Positions 17,614-26,605 of a DNA stretch of 64,000 bases are shown piece after piece; the first letter of the stretch is position 1, and the number at the start of each line of letters is the position of its first letter. The position numbers were made by a program, and so were the translations under genes. The notes beneath the pieces are model-generated. The model saw only the letters and a list, made by a program, of their open reading frames with translations. It searched no databases and had not been told where the DNA came from. This stretch comes from Desulfovibrio inopinatus DSM 10711 (GTDB lineage: Bacteria > Desulfobacterota > Desulfovibrionia > Desulfovibrionales > Desulfovibrionaceae). The stretch covers positions 1-64,000 of the forward strand of contig NZ_AUBP01000031.1 in the NCBI RefSeq assembly GCF_000429305.1, given 5' to 3'.

Positions 17614-20454
17614 TTACCGGACACAACGGATACGATAATAGCTTGTCTTACTGGTGTGGTGTTGATCCAACGTTGCGTTGAAACCAATTTTCCAGGCAAG
17701 CGAATCATCTGACGCCACGCTGTTGGACGTCCAGTACCATCCCGTCGTAAAGTAAAAGTACGGAGGAACGGGTGGTGAATACCGCGAAAAATCGGCGAGA
17801 TTGATGAACTCGTTCGTTGTGGGTAACCGCCAATCGGAAAAGCCACCAAGCGTCAGCGCATCGCAATATTCCACGGCTTCATACCATGTATGTCCTTCGC
17901 CATCATCGTCTTGCGCCCACACGAGTCCGGTGATGTTGTCGGTGACGGTGCCGTCGCCGTTGTCGGTAAACGACTGCTGTTGAGCAACCGGATTGTATTG
18001 CGCATCCTGTCCATAGAATGCTTCTCCTTGGGATGGGCAGGAAATTTGCGAATCTCCATTATAACACTTGGTCACACCGGTATCAGGCAATACACCGGAT
18101 GCTTCCTGTTTTGTCTCTTGCGACACCTCAACAGATTTGCCGGCAGCCGTTATGCTCCCTGACCTGTCCTGGTCCGTTTCATTGGTCGACGCCGTTATGG
18201 AGAGGGTTGCACTGCCTTGCCCGGCCGACGCGGAAACCGAGAGCCAACTCAATGCGCTTGTCACCGTCCAGGAGCACTCGGATTGCGTCGATATGGTGAA
18301 TTGTTTGGTGCCGCCAATCCCAGGAAACGTCACTTTCAAGGGAGAGACTTCATAGGAGCACGTGCTTTCTTCGGCTCCATTTTGGGATATATTGATTGTT
18401 TTTCCTGCAACCGCGGCGATGGCATTACGTGGTTCTGTAGACGTGTTTTGTGTAGCCTGAATCGTCACGGACCCGCTTTGATTGCCGTTTGTTCCTGTTA
18501 TGGAAAGCCAATCTTCATTGACCGACGCATCCCAAGAGCAGCCTGTTGTTGTGGCGACGGTGAGTGTTTCACTTCCACCGGATGCACCAAAGAAAAGTGA
18601 AGCAGGAGACACCGCATACGAGCATGTCGTTCCGGACGAGAACTCGAAATGTTTATCATATCCAAGTGTTCCCGATGCTAAATACCAATGCCACTTGTCT
18701 TGTATGTTTGATGACGTTGATACGGTATATCCAACATCATTAGAAAGCGGGCTGTAATCGCTGCCGAGTATGCCGCCTTCTCCTGTATTGGGAACAAGGT
18801 GGATGGTTTGGAGGAACCAGACAGGAATATATGGTACGTCGTTATTGGAAGCATCGGTCAAAGAGAGCAGGCTTTCCACAGACGATTGATCCATATATTT
18901 CGAGAAGTAGATCCCTTGAGAATACGGGCTCTCGACATAGTATTGCATGACAAGTGGATCATATCCTGTGTCCGCCGCAGGAACCTGAGGCGAAAGGATT
19001 TCGATATCTTTGACATTGGCAGCTTCTTCCGTAGCGGAAGCAACGGGAGTCAGCGTAAGAAATTCCGATTCAGGACGACCGGCTTTCAATTGTAATGTAT
19101 CGATGACGCCGGAAACCATCGTTGCCGACGATGCGGCCTTGTCCCTGGCGGTGAAATAGAGCTTGTCTCCGCCACCATCCTGTTTCCAGGCATAGATTTC
19201 GTACCGCCTTTCAGCAAGCAACGTCACGGTGTTGCCATTCGTCAGGCCCATAACGTTGATGACGTCGCGCGTACCAAGACCGTCGTTGCCATCGATTTGC
19301 GCAACATAATACAAATACCCCTTGGACATTTGCACCGGGGTGTCATTGAAAGAAAATGACGATTGTGAGCCGGCGTCGACATCATGCAGTACAGTGGAAC
19401 TATACGGCAGGACTTCATAAACATTCAGGTGCGTACCGGAGCTCTGGACGCCATAGAGCTTGCCGTCGTCACCACGGCTGATCCATGGGGTCGTGTTTGG
19501 GAAGCCGGCCCGAATCACGCCTCCCTCGTCCAGTGAGCGCAGAAAAATCAACTGCTCACCGGCCTTGAAGAAAATGGTGCTCGAATCATCTTGATCCAGG
19601 GAGTCAACGGCCTCGTTGGTCAGGTCTATGTTGTTGACGCTTTCTTTCCATAACCAGAGCTTTGTGGAATCAAGACTATTGCTCGCCTGATAGACGATTT
19701 CACCCGAAGGCATGACCAGAAAAAAATCGATGGTTTGGGCATCGTCGGTGAGTTTGGTCACGGTTTCATTGGCAATGCGATACACCCCACCCGAGGTGGC
19801 GTTGTCGACAACGCCGTCTTGCACGGCATAGCCATTGAAAAATATGTTTCCAGCCTGATCGAATTGGACTGGCTTTTTTCCTCCCTGGACTTTTGTATAA
19901 TAGTCGTCGGGAAGCGTTGCCACCACATAGCCTGGGGCAACCGCTGTCCAGTCATCAGTGGAAATGTTGGCTTTTATGAGACCGGACCCGATGGTTTGGA
20001 TAATGGATAAAGTCTCGGTGTCTGTATAATCGAGCGCGATATACAGATATTCCCCCTGCGGTCCCAGAACGGTGAAGAGTGCTTTGACGTTGCCATCGGG
20101 AGCCGACAGGGCAATTTGCGTGGTGCCGTCAGACGAGACTTGAAACAGGTTGGAGCCGGTACCTGTTGATGATGTGCGGGTGCGCTGTTGTTCAGAGGTT
20201 ACTGTATAGCGGAGCGGAACGTTGGAAGAACGGGTTGTTGTTGCGGGAATAACAGTCTGGTCGAGGGTATAGAGTTGTGTTGCTCCTTGAAGATGAACCT
20301 GAAGGGAATCCGATGACTTTCTGATGTGCGAGAGTATTGTCGGAATAAGATCCAAAATGACATCGTCATCCGATTCCGCGGCATTTCCCGGTGAGGAGAC
20401 CAAAAAAAATATGGAGAGGAAGACGATACTCACCACCAAACTACCTTTTCGCAT
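17614..20454 (-). CDS. secreted BACON-BACON-DUF1566 protein
   Basis: 946 residues with a good ribosome site (CGGAGG). Signal peptide MRKGSLVVSIVFLSIFFLVS...NAA, then an acidic ESDDD stretch. Residues about 60-600 look like a beta-propeller or repeated beta sheet. Two BACON domains follow (CSYAVSPASLFFGASGGSET ... GCSWDASVNEDWLSIT and CSYEVSPLKVTFPGIGGTKQ ... CSWTVTSALSWLSV), then a C-terminal DUF1566 domain (NITGLVWAQDDDGEGHTWYEA ... YYRIRCVR). BACON domains are usually carbohydrate- or mucin-associated. Probably a cell-surface or secreted recognition protein. Operon with the small DUF1566 gene. Confidence 0.85.
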   Translation of the reverse strand: MRKGSLVVSIVFLSIFFLVSSPGNAAESDDDVILDLIPTILSHIRKSSDSLQVHLQGATQLYTLDQTVIPATTTRSSNVPLRYTVTSEQQRTRTSSTGTGSNLFQVSSDGTTQIALSAPDGNVKALFTVLGPQGEYLYIALDYTDTETLSIIQTIGSGLIKANISTDDWTAVAPGYVVATLPDDYYTKVQGGKKPVQFDQAGNIFFNGYAVQDGVVDNATSGGVYRIANETVTKLTDDAQTIDFFLVMPSGEIVYQASNSLDSTKLWLWKESVNNIDLTNEAVDSLDQDDSSTIFFKAGEQLIFLRSLDEGGVIRAGFPNTTPWISRGDDGKLYGVQSSGTHLNVYEVLPYSSTVLHDVDAGSQSSFSFNDTPVQMSKGYLYYVAQIDGNDGLGTRDVINVMGLTNGNTVTLLAERRYEIYAWKQDGGGDKLYFTARDKAASSATMVSGVIDTLQLKAGRPESEFLTLTPVASATEEAANVKDIEILSPQVPAADTGYDPLVMQYYVESPYSQGIYFSKYMDQSSVESLLSLTDASNNDVPYIPVWFLQTIHLVPNTGEGGILGSDYSPLSNDVGYTVSTSSNIQDKWHWYLASGTLGYDKHFEFSSGTTCSYAVSPASLFFGASGGSETLTVATTTGCSWDASVNEDWLSITGTNGNQSGSVTIQATQNTSTEPRNAIAAVAGKTINISQNGAEESTCSYEVSPLKVTFPGIGGTKQFTISTQSECSWTVTSALSWLSVSASAGQGSATLSITASTNETDQDRSGSITAAGKSVEVSQETKQEASGVLPDTGVTKCYNGDSQISCPSQGEAFYGQDAQYNPVAQQQSFTDNGDGTVTDNITGLVWAQDDDGEGHTWYEAVEYCDALTLGGFSDWRLPTTNEFINLADFSRYSPPVPPYFYFTTGWYWTSNSVASDDSLAWKIGFNATLDQHHTSKTSYYRIRCVR

Positions 20455-21145
20455 ACATACCTCCGTTACAGATGAAACCCGTAGCGTTTCATGTTTGGTG
20501 CGTTATTGAGCCTTGCCTGCACTCTACAAATATTTCATCGAGTTTGGCGTGCGACTCGCGATTTTGTGGATTACGCTTTGGAAATAAAAATTCGTTGTTT
20601 CCCCTTGTACATTCCCCTGTGGCGATGGTTCTTCTGTGAATCTGTTAAAGATGTTGCATCGATATCGCAACATTTCCATTGTTTTTTGTGCGACACGTGA
20701 TTGTTTCATGAAGGAACGAATACAGTTTGCATGGAACAACGCAGTCCATGAGGCAAAAAATATGCCTGGAATCCCGACAACATCGCGTCAGTGATTCTTT
20801 TTTTGGAGGAAAGAATCTGTCAGCGGAATAGGGTGAAGCGTATGCTTCGTAATGGTCAGGAAGGAAGTGTGATTGCTCTGTCGTTGAAATGAAGCCGTAT
20901 ATCATTTCCAAGAAGCTGAAGACGAGAGTGGTACATCGTCGGGCCTGAATGCAAATACTGCCTAAAATACGTTTTTTCCATTAAGCATGCTCTCATTGTA
21001 TCAATGCAATTTTCAAAACTCAAGAAGTTAATTGTCTGATTTTGTTGTATAAAACTTGACGACAGGACTGTGTCGTGTCATATGTATTCAATTGGTCGAG
21101 TATTCTTTCTGATGTTGTAGAGACTGACCAGAGAGGGGGAGTTTT
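20455..21145. other. divergent intergenic region
   Basis: About 690 bases between two divergent genes, AT-rich, no coding region I can support. It must hold both promoters. A weak sigma70-like TTGACG (21056-21061) lies before the methyltransferase gene. Confidence 0.4.
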
Positions 21146-21997
21146 ATGAGAAAAAACAATTTCAGTATAACGGCATATCACACTGCTTTGATGCGTGCAG
21201 CACATCAGCTTCTTGATACGCCAAAGATATTTGATGATCCTTTGGCTTTGCGTATCATAGGGAGTCAAGCGGCGTCTGATATCCGTGTTCAAAGAAAGTA
21301 TAAATTACGAATGGAGAAGTATATTCGGGCTCTTGTTGTCGCACGAAGTGAATTTGTAGAGCATGAACTTGCTCAAGCGATACAGCGCGGTTGTCGTCAA
21401 TATGTTCTTCTTGGTGCAGGGCTTGACACCTTTGCCTATCGAAATCCGTATGCTGTAGACGGATTGCAGGTCTATGAGCTTGATCATCCCGCCACACAAA
21501 AATGGAAACGCCAGCGGCTCAAAGAAGCGAACATCACGCTTCCGGAATCTGTATCCTTCATTCCTGCGGAATTTGACCACCAATCCTTGCCATCTCTGCT
21601 CAAAGAAGCCGGAGTCAAAACAAATGAACCGACGTTCTATTCGTGTCTTGGCGTCTCAATGTATCTCACCAAAGAGATGATGATGAGCATGATGAACGAT
21701 CTCTTTGCATGCAGTGCCCCAGGGAGTGTCATCGTGTTCGACTACATGATCCCTCCCCCTTGGCGCAATATACTGCGCTCGATGGTTTTTCTCCTGTTGT
21801 CGCTTGGAGTGCGCAGACTGGGAGAGCCCTGGCGAGGCTTTTTTCGCCCCAGTACATTGAAAAACGATTTGCAAGCAATCGGATTTACAAACGTTGAAGG
21901 CTATTCTCCCGAAGACATCAACGCCATGTATTTCAGCAATCGAACAGATGGTCTGCGAGCTGGGCAATTTGGGTATTTGATGAAGGTTGTGGTGTAG
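21146..21997 (+). CDS. class I SAM methyltransferase, TIGR00027/LCMT-like
   Basis: 283 residues; ribosome site GAGAGGGGGAG. N-terminal signature TAYHTALMRAAHQ ... IFDDPLALRI, then the SAM-binding stretch QYVLLGAGLDTFAYR and the acidic strand end VYELDHPATQKWKRQRL. The middle and C-terminus (FYSCLGVSMYLTKEMMMSMM) also fit the leucine-carboxyl-methyltransferase-like O-methyltransferases of TIGR00027. These methylate carboxyl or hydroxyl groups of small molecules, and the substrate cannot be told. Single gene; it converges on the Sec-containing DsbA-like gene. Confidence 0.85.
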   Translation: MRKNNFSITAYHTALMRAAHQLLDTPKIFDDPLALRIIGSQAASDIRVQRKYKLRMEKYIRALVVARSEFVEHELAQAIQRGCRQYVLLGAGLDTFAYRNPYAVDGLQVYELDHPATQKWKRQRLKEANITLPESVSFIPAEFDHQSLPSLLKEAGVKTNEPTFYSCLGVSMYLTKEMMMSMMNDLFACSAPGSVIVFDYMIPPPWRNILRSMVFLLLSLGVRRLGEPWRGFFRPSTLKNDLQAIGFTNVEGYSPEDINAMYFSNRTDGLRAGQFGYLMKVVV

Positions 21998-22106
21998 GGT
22001 GGGGAAGACTCTCTGAGTTTTTTCAAATTTTAATTATTAGCATAACAAAGGCGCCTCCCACCCCGGGACACGCCTCTTCTTCAATTTCCCTTCAATACTC
22101 CCCACC

Positions 22107-22730
22107 TCATCCCAATATCTCCAAGCCTTTTCCCATGGCTTTATCCAATGCGGCTTTGAAGATTTCTATGCCTACGGCACCGACGATGCGGGGTTGATCT
22201 TCGATGAAAAATGTCGGGGCGGCGGTGATGTTTTTGTCTCGGGTTTCTTTGGCTGCTTCAATCAGGCGGGATTCATAGTCGCCGTGGGTGAGGGCGCGTT
22301 CGAGAGCGCTGCTGTCGAACCCGATCTTGTGGGCGACGTCGAGGATGACGCCCATGTCACCAATGTTGCGACATTCTGTAAAGCAGGCGTGGAAGAGACC
22401 TTCGTGCATGGCATCGTGTTGCCCGTGGTCGCGGGCAAACTCTCCGGCGGCAAGGGCCAGGTGCGAGTTGGACAGTATGGTCCAGTGTCCGAAGGTGATG
22501 CGGAATGGTGCGCATCGTTTATTGAAGGATACGACCGCCTCGTCGATATCCCAGCCGGGGAAGCGATCTTTTATGGCAACACCGCTGAGTGGGGTTTCAG
22601 GGTGGACTTCAAAGGGAAGCCATGTATCAGCAATGGGGTAGGATTCTTTCAATTTTTCGACAAGACCTTTGCCGATATAGCAAAATGGTCAAATGTAGTC
22701 GGAATAAATGGTCATTTTGATTGGATGCAT
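22107..22730 (-). CDS. selenocysteine-containing FrnE/DsbA-family oxidoreductase
   Basis: 207 residues from ATG 22730, with UGA (22691-22689) read as Sec14. The N-terminus translates as MHPIKMTIYSDYI-U-PFCYIGKGL, exactly where DsbA/FrnE proteins have the CPFC or CPWC active site. Downstream come WLPFEVHPETP, the helical insert (ARDHGQHDAMHEGLFHACF) and the cis-Pro loop NITAAPTFFIEDQPRIVGA. The frame is otherwise intact from 22730 to the stop, and a SECIS-like hairpin follows the UGA at the usual distance. No signal peptide, so cytoplasmic thiol/selenol redox chemistry is likely. Selenoprotein synthesis is expected here because formate dehydrogenase in this window also needs it. A plain nonsense mutation is the alternative. 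Confidence 0.8.
22658..22691 (-). promoter_or_regulatory. UGA codon and bacterial SECIS-like hairpin
   Basis: On the minus strand, UGA is followed by 14 bases, then CGGCAA-AGGUC-UUGUCG: a six-pair stem (one G-U) with the apical loop AGGUC. The GGUC loop is the known SelB-binding feature, as in E. coli fdhF. The distance from UGA to the stem fits bacterial SECIS elements. Confidence 0.8.
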
Positions 22731-23234
22731 ACGGCAATCTCGTGTGGTTGAGGTGGAGGAGGGTTTTCGTCTTCTTCAGCATCATGCCAATGGGGAGAAT
22801 GCTGGTCAAGCGAAGAGAGCTTTCTCTTCCTTTTTCACGCGAGTTTATTGCATTCATAATTATGAGCGTATGTTGCGTTTATGGATTCATTTGAGTGTAG
22901 ATTGGGGGACTTGCTGGAATTGCTTTGTTGATTTGTATCGCTCACGTTGTATGTGTTGTTATTTTTGGTGTGTCGCCACCTCATGCATACTCAATCGTAG
23001 AGAATGATTGTGTTCTTCTTTTTTTAGAAAAAATGATTATGTAAAATGTAGTTTTGTTGTGTTGATGTTGAGCCTGTTTGGTTACGCTCTTTATGCTAAT
23101 TATGTGGATTTTTTTGTTTAAATTGTTTACTCTTCGGTGTGGTGCTCATTTGGCAATAAATTTACATATATAGCAAGTGTGTCGTTGAAAAATACTTTCG
23201 TTAACTGAATTGTACAAGAGCATGGAGGTTTGTA
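22731..23234. other. gene-free AT-rich stretch
   Basis: About 500 bases between divergent genes. No coding region is supported. A good ribosome site (GGAGG) ends it before the caspase-like gene; the promoter is not obvious by eye. Confidence 0.4.
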
Positions 23235-25787
23235 ATGCGAAAGCTATTGATATCTACGCTTGTATTCGTATTTTGTATTCTCTCGCTGCATTCAGTCTAC
23301 GCAGCCAATGATGACGATGATATTTTCGTCTTAATCGTTGGAGCTGTTACAGCACAACAAACAGTACCGTATGTTGTCGTCAAAGACATTGAAAACAATT
23401 GGCTGGAAACGACGGCAACATCAGTTGTACTTTCTGGGTATTATTCGGGGAGCACTTCGCTGACGTGGAGGAATACGACGAATAATACGTCGGGGAGTGT
23501 CGTTGGGACGTATGAATTTAGTACGGCATCGATTCAACTTGCCTTGGGTGATAATACAATTCAATTTCTTAATGGCTCAAAAGTCCTGACAACCATCACT
23601 GTCACCAGAAGCCCTACGGGCGTTGATATTAACAGTCTACCGACCTTCAATCCTGGGCAAATTGAAACAGACACCTCGACCACAGTGTACTGTACTCTCG
23701 GTGTAGATATACAACCAGGTCGAACCTATACTGTTATATTATACAACTCCGATGCAGATGGTCACTTAGGGACTCAAGCAGCGACCATGCTTGATGATGG
23801 CGATTTCCAGGGAGCAAGTGGTGACGATATCCTCAATGATGGAGTGTTTACGGCCAAGCTGGTGCTTTCCCCAACGGAGGAAGGTTTTCAGTATTATCGA
23901 GCCGCTGTCACAACGGACTTGAACGATACGGCGCAATCATCGCTTGGATTGTTGGAAGTCTATGCTGCGCCATCGCAGGAACATATCACGCAGGCGGAAA
24001 CAGTCAGTACCGATATCAACAGCTTTTGGAACAACATTGCACCGGTATCCTCCATGTATCGGTCAAAATCCGCATATCTGCGTGCAGTCAATGACGCGCA
24101 GGATTCTCTTGTTTCTCACATTTCTTCCATGAGCAATGCGATTTTTGCCACCAAGGGGGAAAATGCGGTCGTCTTTGCCTTCAAGGACGTTCCATTTCTC
24201 ATGATGCAGAAAACGATTTTTGATCTCTCACAATGGGAATCCAGTCTTGACGATGGTGTCCCGGCGGTGCCGGAGGGGGCCGTCGTGGTGGGACCACCGG
24301 TTGATGCGACGACAACGAGTCTCGATCGGTCGGGCGGTGTGCCACAAGTCGTGGCTGGTGCCAAGTATCCCACGTTTCTTCCCTCGGGAAAACGGACAAC
24401 ACGTGCTACCGCTGACGAAAACATCATCAAAAACAAGAGTGCGCTCTTTCTTGATCCGTATTACTGGCAGCATGTGCATAGCACGAAGATGAATGATGCC
24501 AACGGCCCATGGCCGGTTATTACCGGTTCGGAAAAGCCAAAGTTGACGTCGACAACCGTCCTCAACGGTTCCGATGCCTCCGCGAATGTCGATCCGAAAC
24601 GCACAACGCTTGAAATTCTCGATGCGTTCAAGACGTGGTCGCAGTATGGAACGGTTATATTGCATACGCATGGAGCATATTGGAGCTTCCACACACCGAG
24701 CTGGTTGACCGAGTTGAAAAATGTAGTCGCAAGCCTTACTGACCCGACGGTCAAAGCCGCGTGGCAAACTATTGTGAATAACATTGAAAACTCCATGATG
24801 AGTTGGAACGGTAAAATGGTGCTGTTGACCACTGGAACCTATGTCGGCACCAGTTTTGTGGATATCGTGGATCACACGTATGTTTCGGACATTGTTACGG
24901 GGCGAATTGTTGTGGCGACGGATGGTGAAATGTTGGTCACGCCGTGGTTTATCGATAAGTACAACGACAATTTTCCGAACTCGTTGATCTGGCTCGGAGC
25001 CTGTCATAGTTTGCAAAACGATACGCTCGGCTCGGTGCTGCGCAAGGATGGTGCCGGGGCACTCTTCGGATTTGACGAATCGGTGTATCGCTCCTGGAAC
25101 GTGTCGCGCGCCGGGGTGGTGCTGTCCACGATGCTCAAAGACAAGAAGACCGCGCAGGAAGGGTTTGATAAGGCGATTGAAAACGGTAACAATGATGGTG
25201 ATGGTACAAAGCTTGTCTTATCGGGTAATGGGAAGCTGAAGTATGACAACAGCTTGCAAAATCCCGACTTTGAAGATCCTGACGGTGCGGGAAGCCTCCA
25301 GTCGTGGACGAAGAGTGGAGACGCTCGAGCCATCAAGGCCATGCAGGACGATGTTCCTACGAGCGGCAAAACGATGGCCATTATCTCGTCTGGTCTTGGT
25401 CGAACCACTTCCTACGGGTCGTTCTCGCAGAGTTTCACCGTACCCGCCGGGGCAACGAACATGACGTTCTCGTGGAACTTCTATTCGGCCGAGTTCAATG
25501 ACTACTGCAACAAGGGGTATGACGATACATTCCGCGTGCTCATCAATGAAGCCGAAGTGTTCCGTACATCGGTCGATTCGTTGTGTGGTACAGGCTTGAT
25601 CGAGGTGGAAGACATCGACGAAAAGGGCGATTGCTTCAAGAGCGGATGGCGTGGGGCCACGGTGGACATGTCGGGATACGCCGATAAGGACGTGGATATG
25701 CGTTTTGAAGTCCAAGATAAGGGCGACACGATCTACGATACCGCCGTACTGGTGGATAATATCGTTATCAATACCGCGACGCAGTAA
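23235..25787 (+). CDS. secreted caspase-like (clan CD) cysteine protease
   Basis: 850 residues. Signal peptide (MRKLLISTLVFVFCILSLHS ... YAA) followed by acidic NDDDD, then Ig-like beta domains (about 45-260). The central domain has the clan CD pattern: hydrophobic strand then His-Gly in TVILHTHGAYWSF (H479, G480), and hydrophobic strand then Ala-Cys in SLIWLGACHSLQ (C590). Legumain-, caspase- and gingipain-type peptidases share this dyad. The C-terminus (about 675-848) is a jelly-roll-like domain (FTVPAGATNMTFSWNFYSAEFND ... YDDTFRVLIN ... VLVDNIVIN) like choice-of-anchor domains of surface proteins. Likely an extracellular or periplasmic protease. The small secreted protein starting two bases later may be its partner. 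Confidence 0.75.
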   Translation: MRKLLISTLVFVFCILSLHSVYAANDDDDIFVLIVGAVTAQQTVPYVVVKDIENNWLETTATSVVLSGYYSGSTSLTWRNTTNNTSGSVVGTYEFSTASIQLALGDNTIQFLNGSKVLTTITVTRSPTGVDINSLPTFNPGQIETDTSTTVYCTLGVDIQPGRTYTVILYNSDADGHLGTQAATMLDDGDFQGASGDDILNDGVFTAKLVLSPTEEGFQYYRAAVTTDLNDTAQSSLGLLEVYAAPSQEHITQAETVSTDINSFWNNIAPVSSMYRSKSAYLRAVNDAQDSLVSHISSMSNAIFATKGENAVVFAFKDVPFLMMQKTIFDLSQWESSLDDGVPAVPEGAVVVGPPVDATTTSLDRSGGVPQVVAGAKYPTFLPSGKRTTRATADENIIKNKSALFLDPYYWQHVHSTKMNDANGPWPVITGSEKPKLTSTTVLNGSDASANVDPKRTTLEILDAFKTWSQYGTVILHTHGAYWSFHTPSWLTELKNVVASLTDPTVKAAWQTIVNNIENSMMSWNGKMVLLTTGTYVGTSFVDIVDHTYVSDIVTGRIVVATDGEMLVTPWFIDKYNDNFPNSLIWLGACHSLQNDTLGSVLRKDGAGALFGFDESVYRSWNVSRAGVVLSTMLKDKKTAQEGFDKAIENGNNDGDGTKLVLSGNGKLKYDNSLQNPDFEDPDGAGSLQSWTKSGDARAIKAMQDDVPTSGKTMAIISSGLGRTTSYGSFSQSFTVPAGATNMTFSWNFYSAEFNDYCNKGYDDTFRVLINEAEVFRTSVDSLCGTGLIEVEDIDEKGDCFKSGWRGATVDMSGYADKDVDMRFEVQDKGDTIYDTAVLVDNIVINTATQ

Positions 25788-25789
25788 GT

Positions 25790-26254
25790 ATGAGGAGAAA
25801 ACGTGCAACAATCATCGCGTGGCTGGTGGCCGTCATGATGGCGGCCACCGCCTGTGCAGGCGAGATGGATTCGGCAACGCAGGTTCGGTTCTGTTTAGAT
25901 GGACACCTGCGGACATGCAACGCATCGCAGGGAGGAGCGTTGCTGGTGAATATCCTCGCTCGGGCCAGTGAAATCTTTGATGGTCTGTATTCACCGGATG
26001 ACGTTGCGGAGCTGAAAGCAACCCATCCGTGGGCCGAAGCGGAATGGAATACGCCAATTACCATACAGCCCATGGCTCTTCGCGCCGATATTGCCGTGTC
26101 TCGGATACTAATTGTCATAAAAGATTCTCGTCCCCGCTGGATTTTTTTCGGTGGAGATACGTATGACATGCGCACGGTGTTGAGTGCTCCAGACGTGTCT
26201 TCGGACATTCTGAGCCGGTTAACAACGTTGTGTTCCGAGACGGCGTCACCGTAA
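25790..26254 (+). CDS. small secreted protein in operon with caspase-like protease
   Basis: 154 residues. N-terminal signal sequence MRRKRATIIAWLVAVMMAATACAGE; the cysteine could be lipidated but the lipobox is weak. No family recognised. The mature part has three more cysteines and ends near the C-terminus with LTTLCSETASP. It begins two bases after the protease stop codon, so the two are co-translated. Clan CD and papain-type secreted proteases are often paired with a small inhibitor or chaperone, which is a possible role here but unproven. Confidence 0.75.
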   Translation: MRRKRATIIAWLVAVMMAATACAGEMDSATQVRFCLDGHLRTCNASQGGALLVNILARASEIFDGLYSPDDVAELKATHPWAEAEWNTPITIQPMALRADIAVSRILIVIKDSRPRWIFFGGDTYDMRTVLSAPDVSSDILSRLTTLCSETASP

Positions 26255-26326
26255 GAGGACAACAGTAAAGGAAAGACTTTTATCAGCTGAAGACGATCGT
26301 TTTTTTTGAGAACGTTGAACAGAAAT

Positions 26327-26365
26327 CGACCACGTTGCCATGTGTTGGCAGCGTGGTCGTCTTGT
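26327..26365 (+). terminator. terminator after protease operon
   Basis: CGACCACGTTGCCA pairs with TGGCAGCGTGGTCG (one mismatch) with a short loop, followed by TCTTGTTT. Confidence 0.75.
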
Positions 26366-26605
26366 TTGGAATCGTAAAAATATAATTGACTGGAAAATCA
26401 AAGTGTACGGCACGAAAAGGCTGTTTTTTGTAAAATGTTTTTTTTAACATGTTGAAATTGTTGGAACTCCTGTTACGCTATGCCCAATATCCTCAACGTG
26501 GCGGGTTTCTTTGGGAAGCCGGCGTGCCGCGTTGCGATGAATCGGAAATGGAGCGTGCCGCCATAAGGCCGGGGCGCGGCATCAGCGAATGGAGGATGCA
26601 GAACT
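26366..26605 (+). promoter_or_regulatory. leader of formate dehydrogenase operon
   Basis: The stretch before fdhA holds GC-rich complementary segments (GGCGTGCCGCG, GCGTGCCGCC, GGCGCGGCATC at about 26520-26585) able to fold. It is AT-rich further upstream. No recognised riboswitch or perfect sigma54 site. The ribosome site TGGAGGA is 26590-26596. Confidence 0.35.

Noticed and set aside
20478-20580. Leader of the BACON protein gene as a cyclic-di-GMP riboswitch
   Set aside because: A few bases resemble the GEMM core and there is an ATGAAAC/GTTTCAT hairpin, but the conserved stems do not line up.
22107-22652. Truncated DsbA-like protein starting at 22652
   Set aside because: Starts after the active site; the in-frame UGA with SECIS-like hairpin explains it better.
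26405-26420. Possible sigma54 promoter before fdhA (GGCAC ... GGC)
   Set aside because: Spacing between the GG and GC elements is one base too short.
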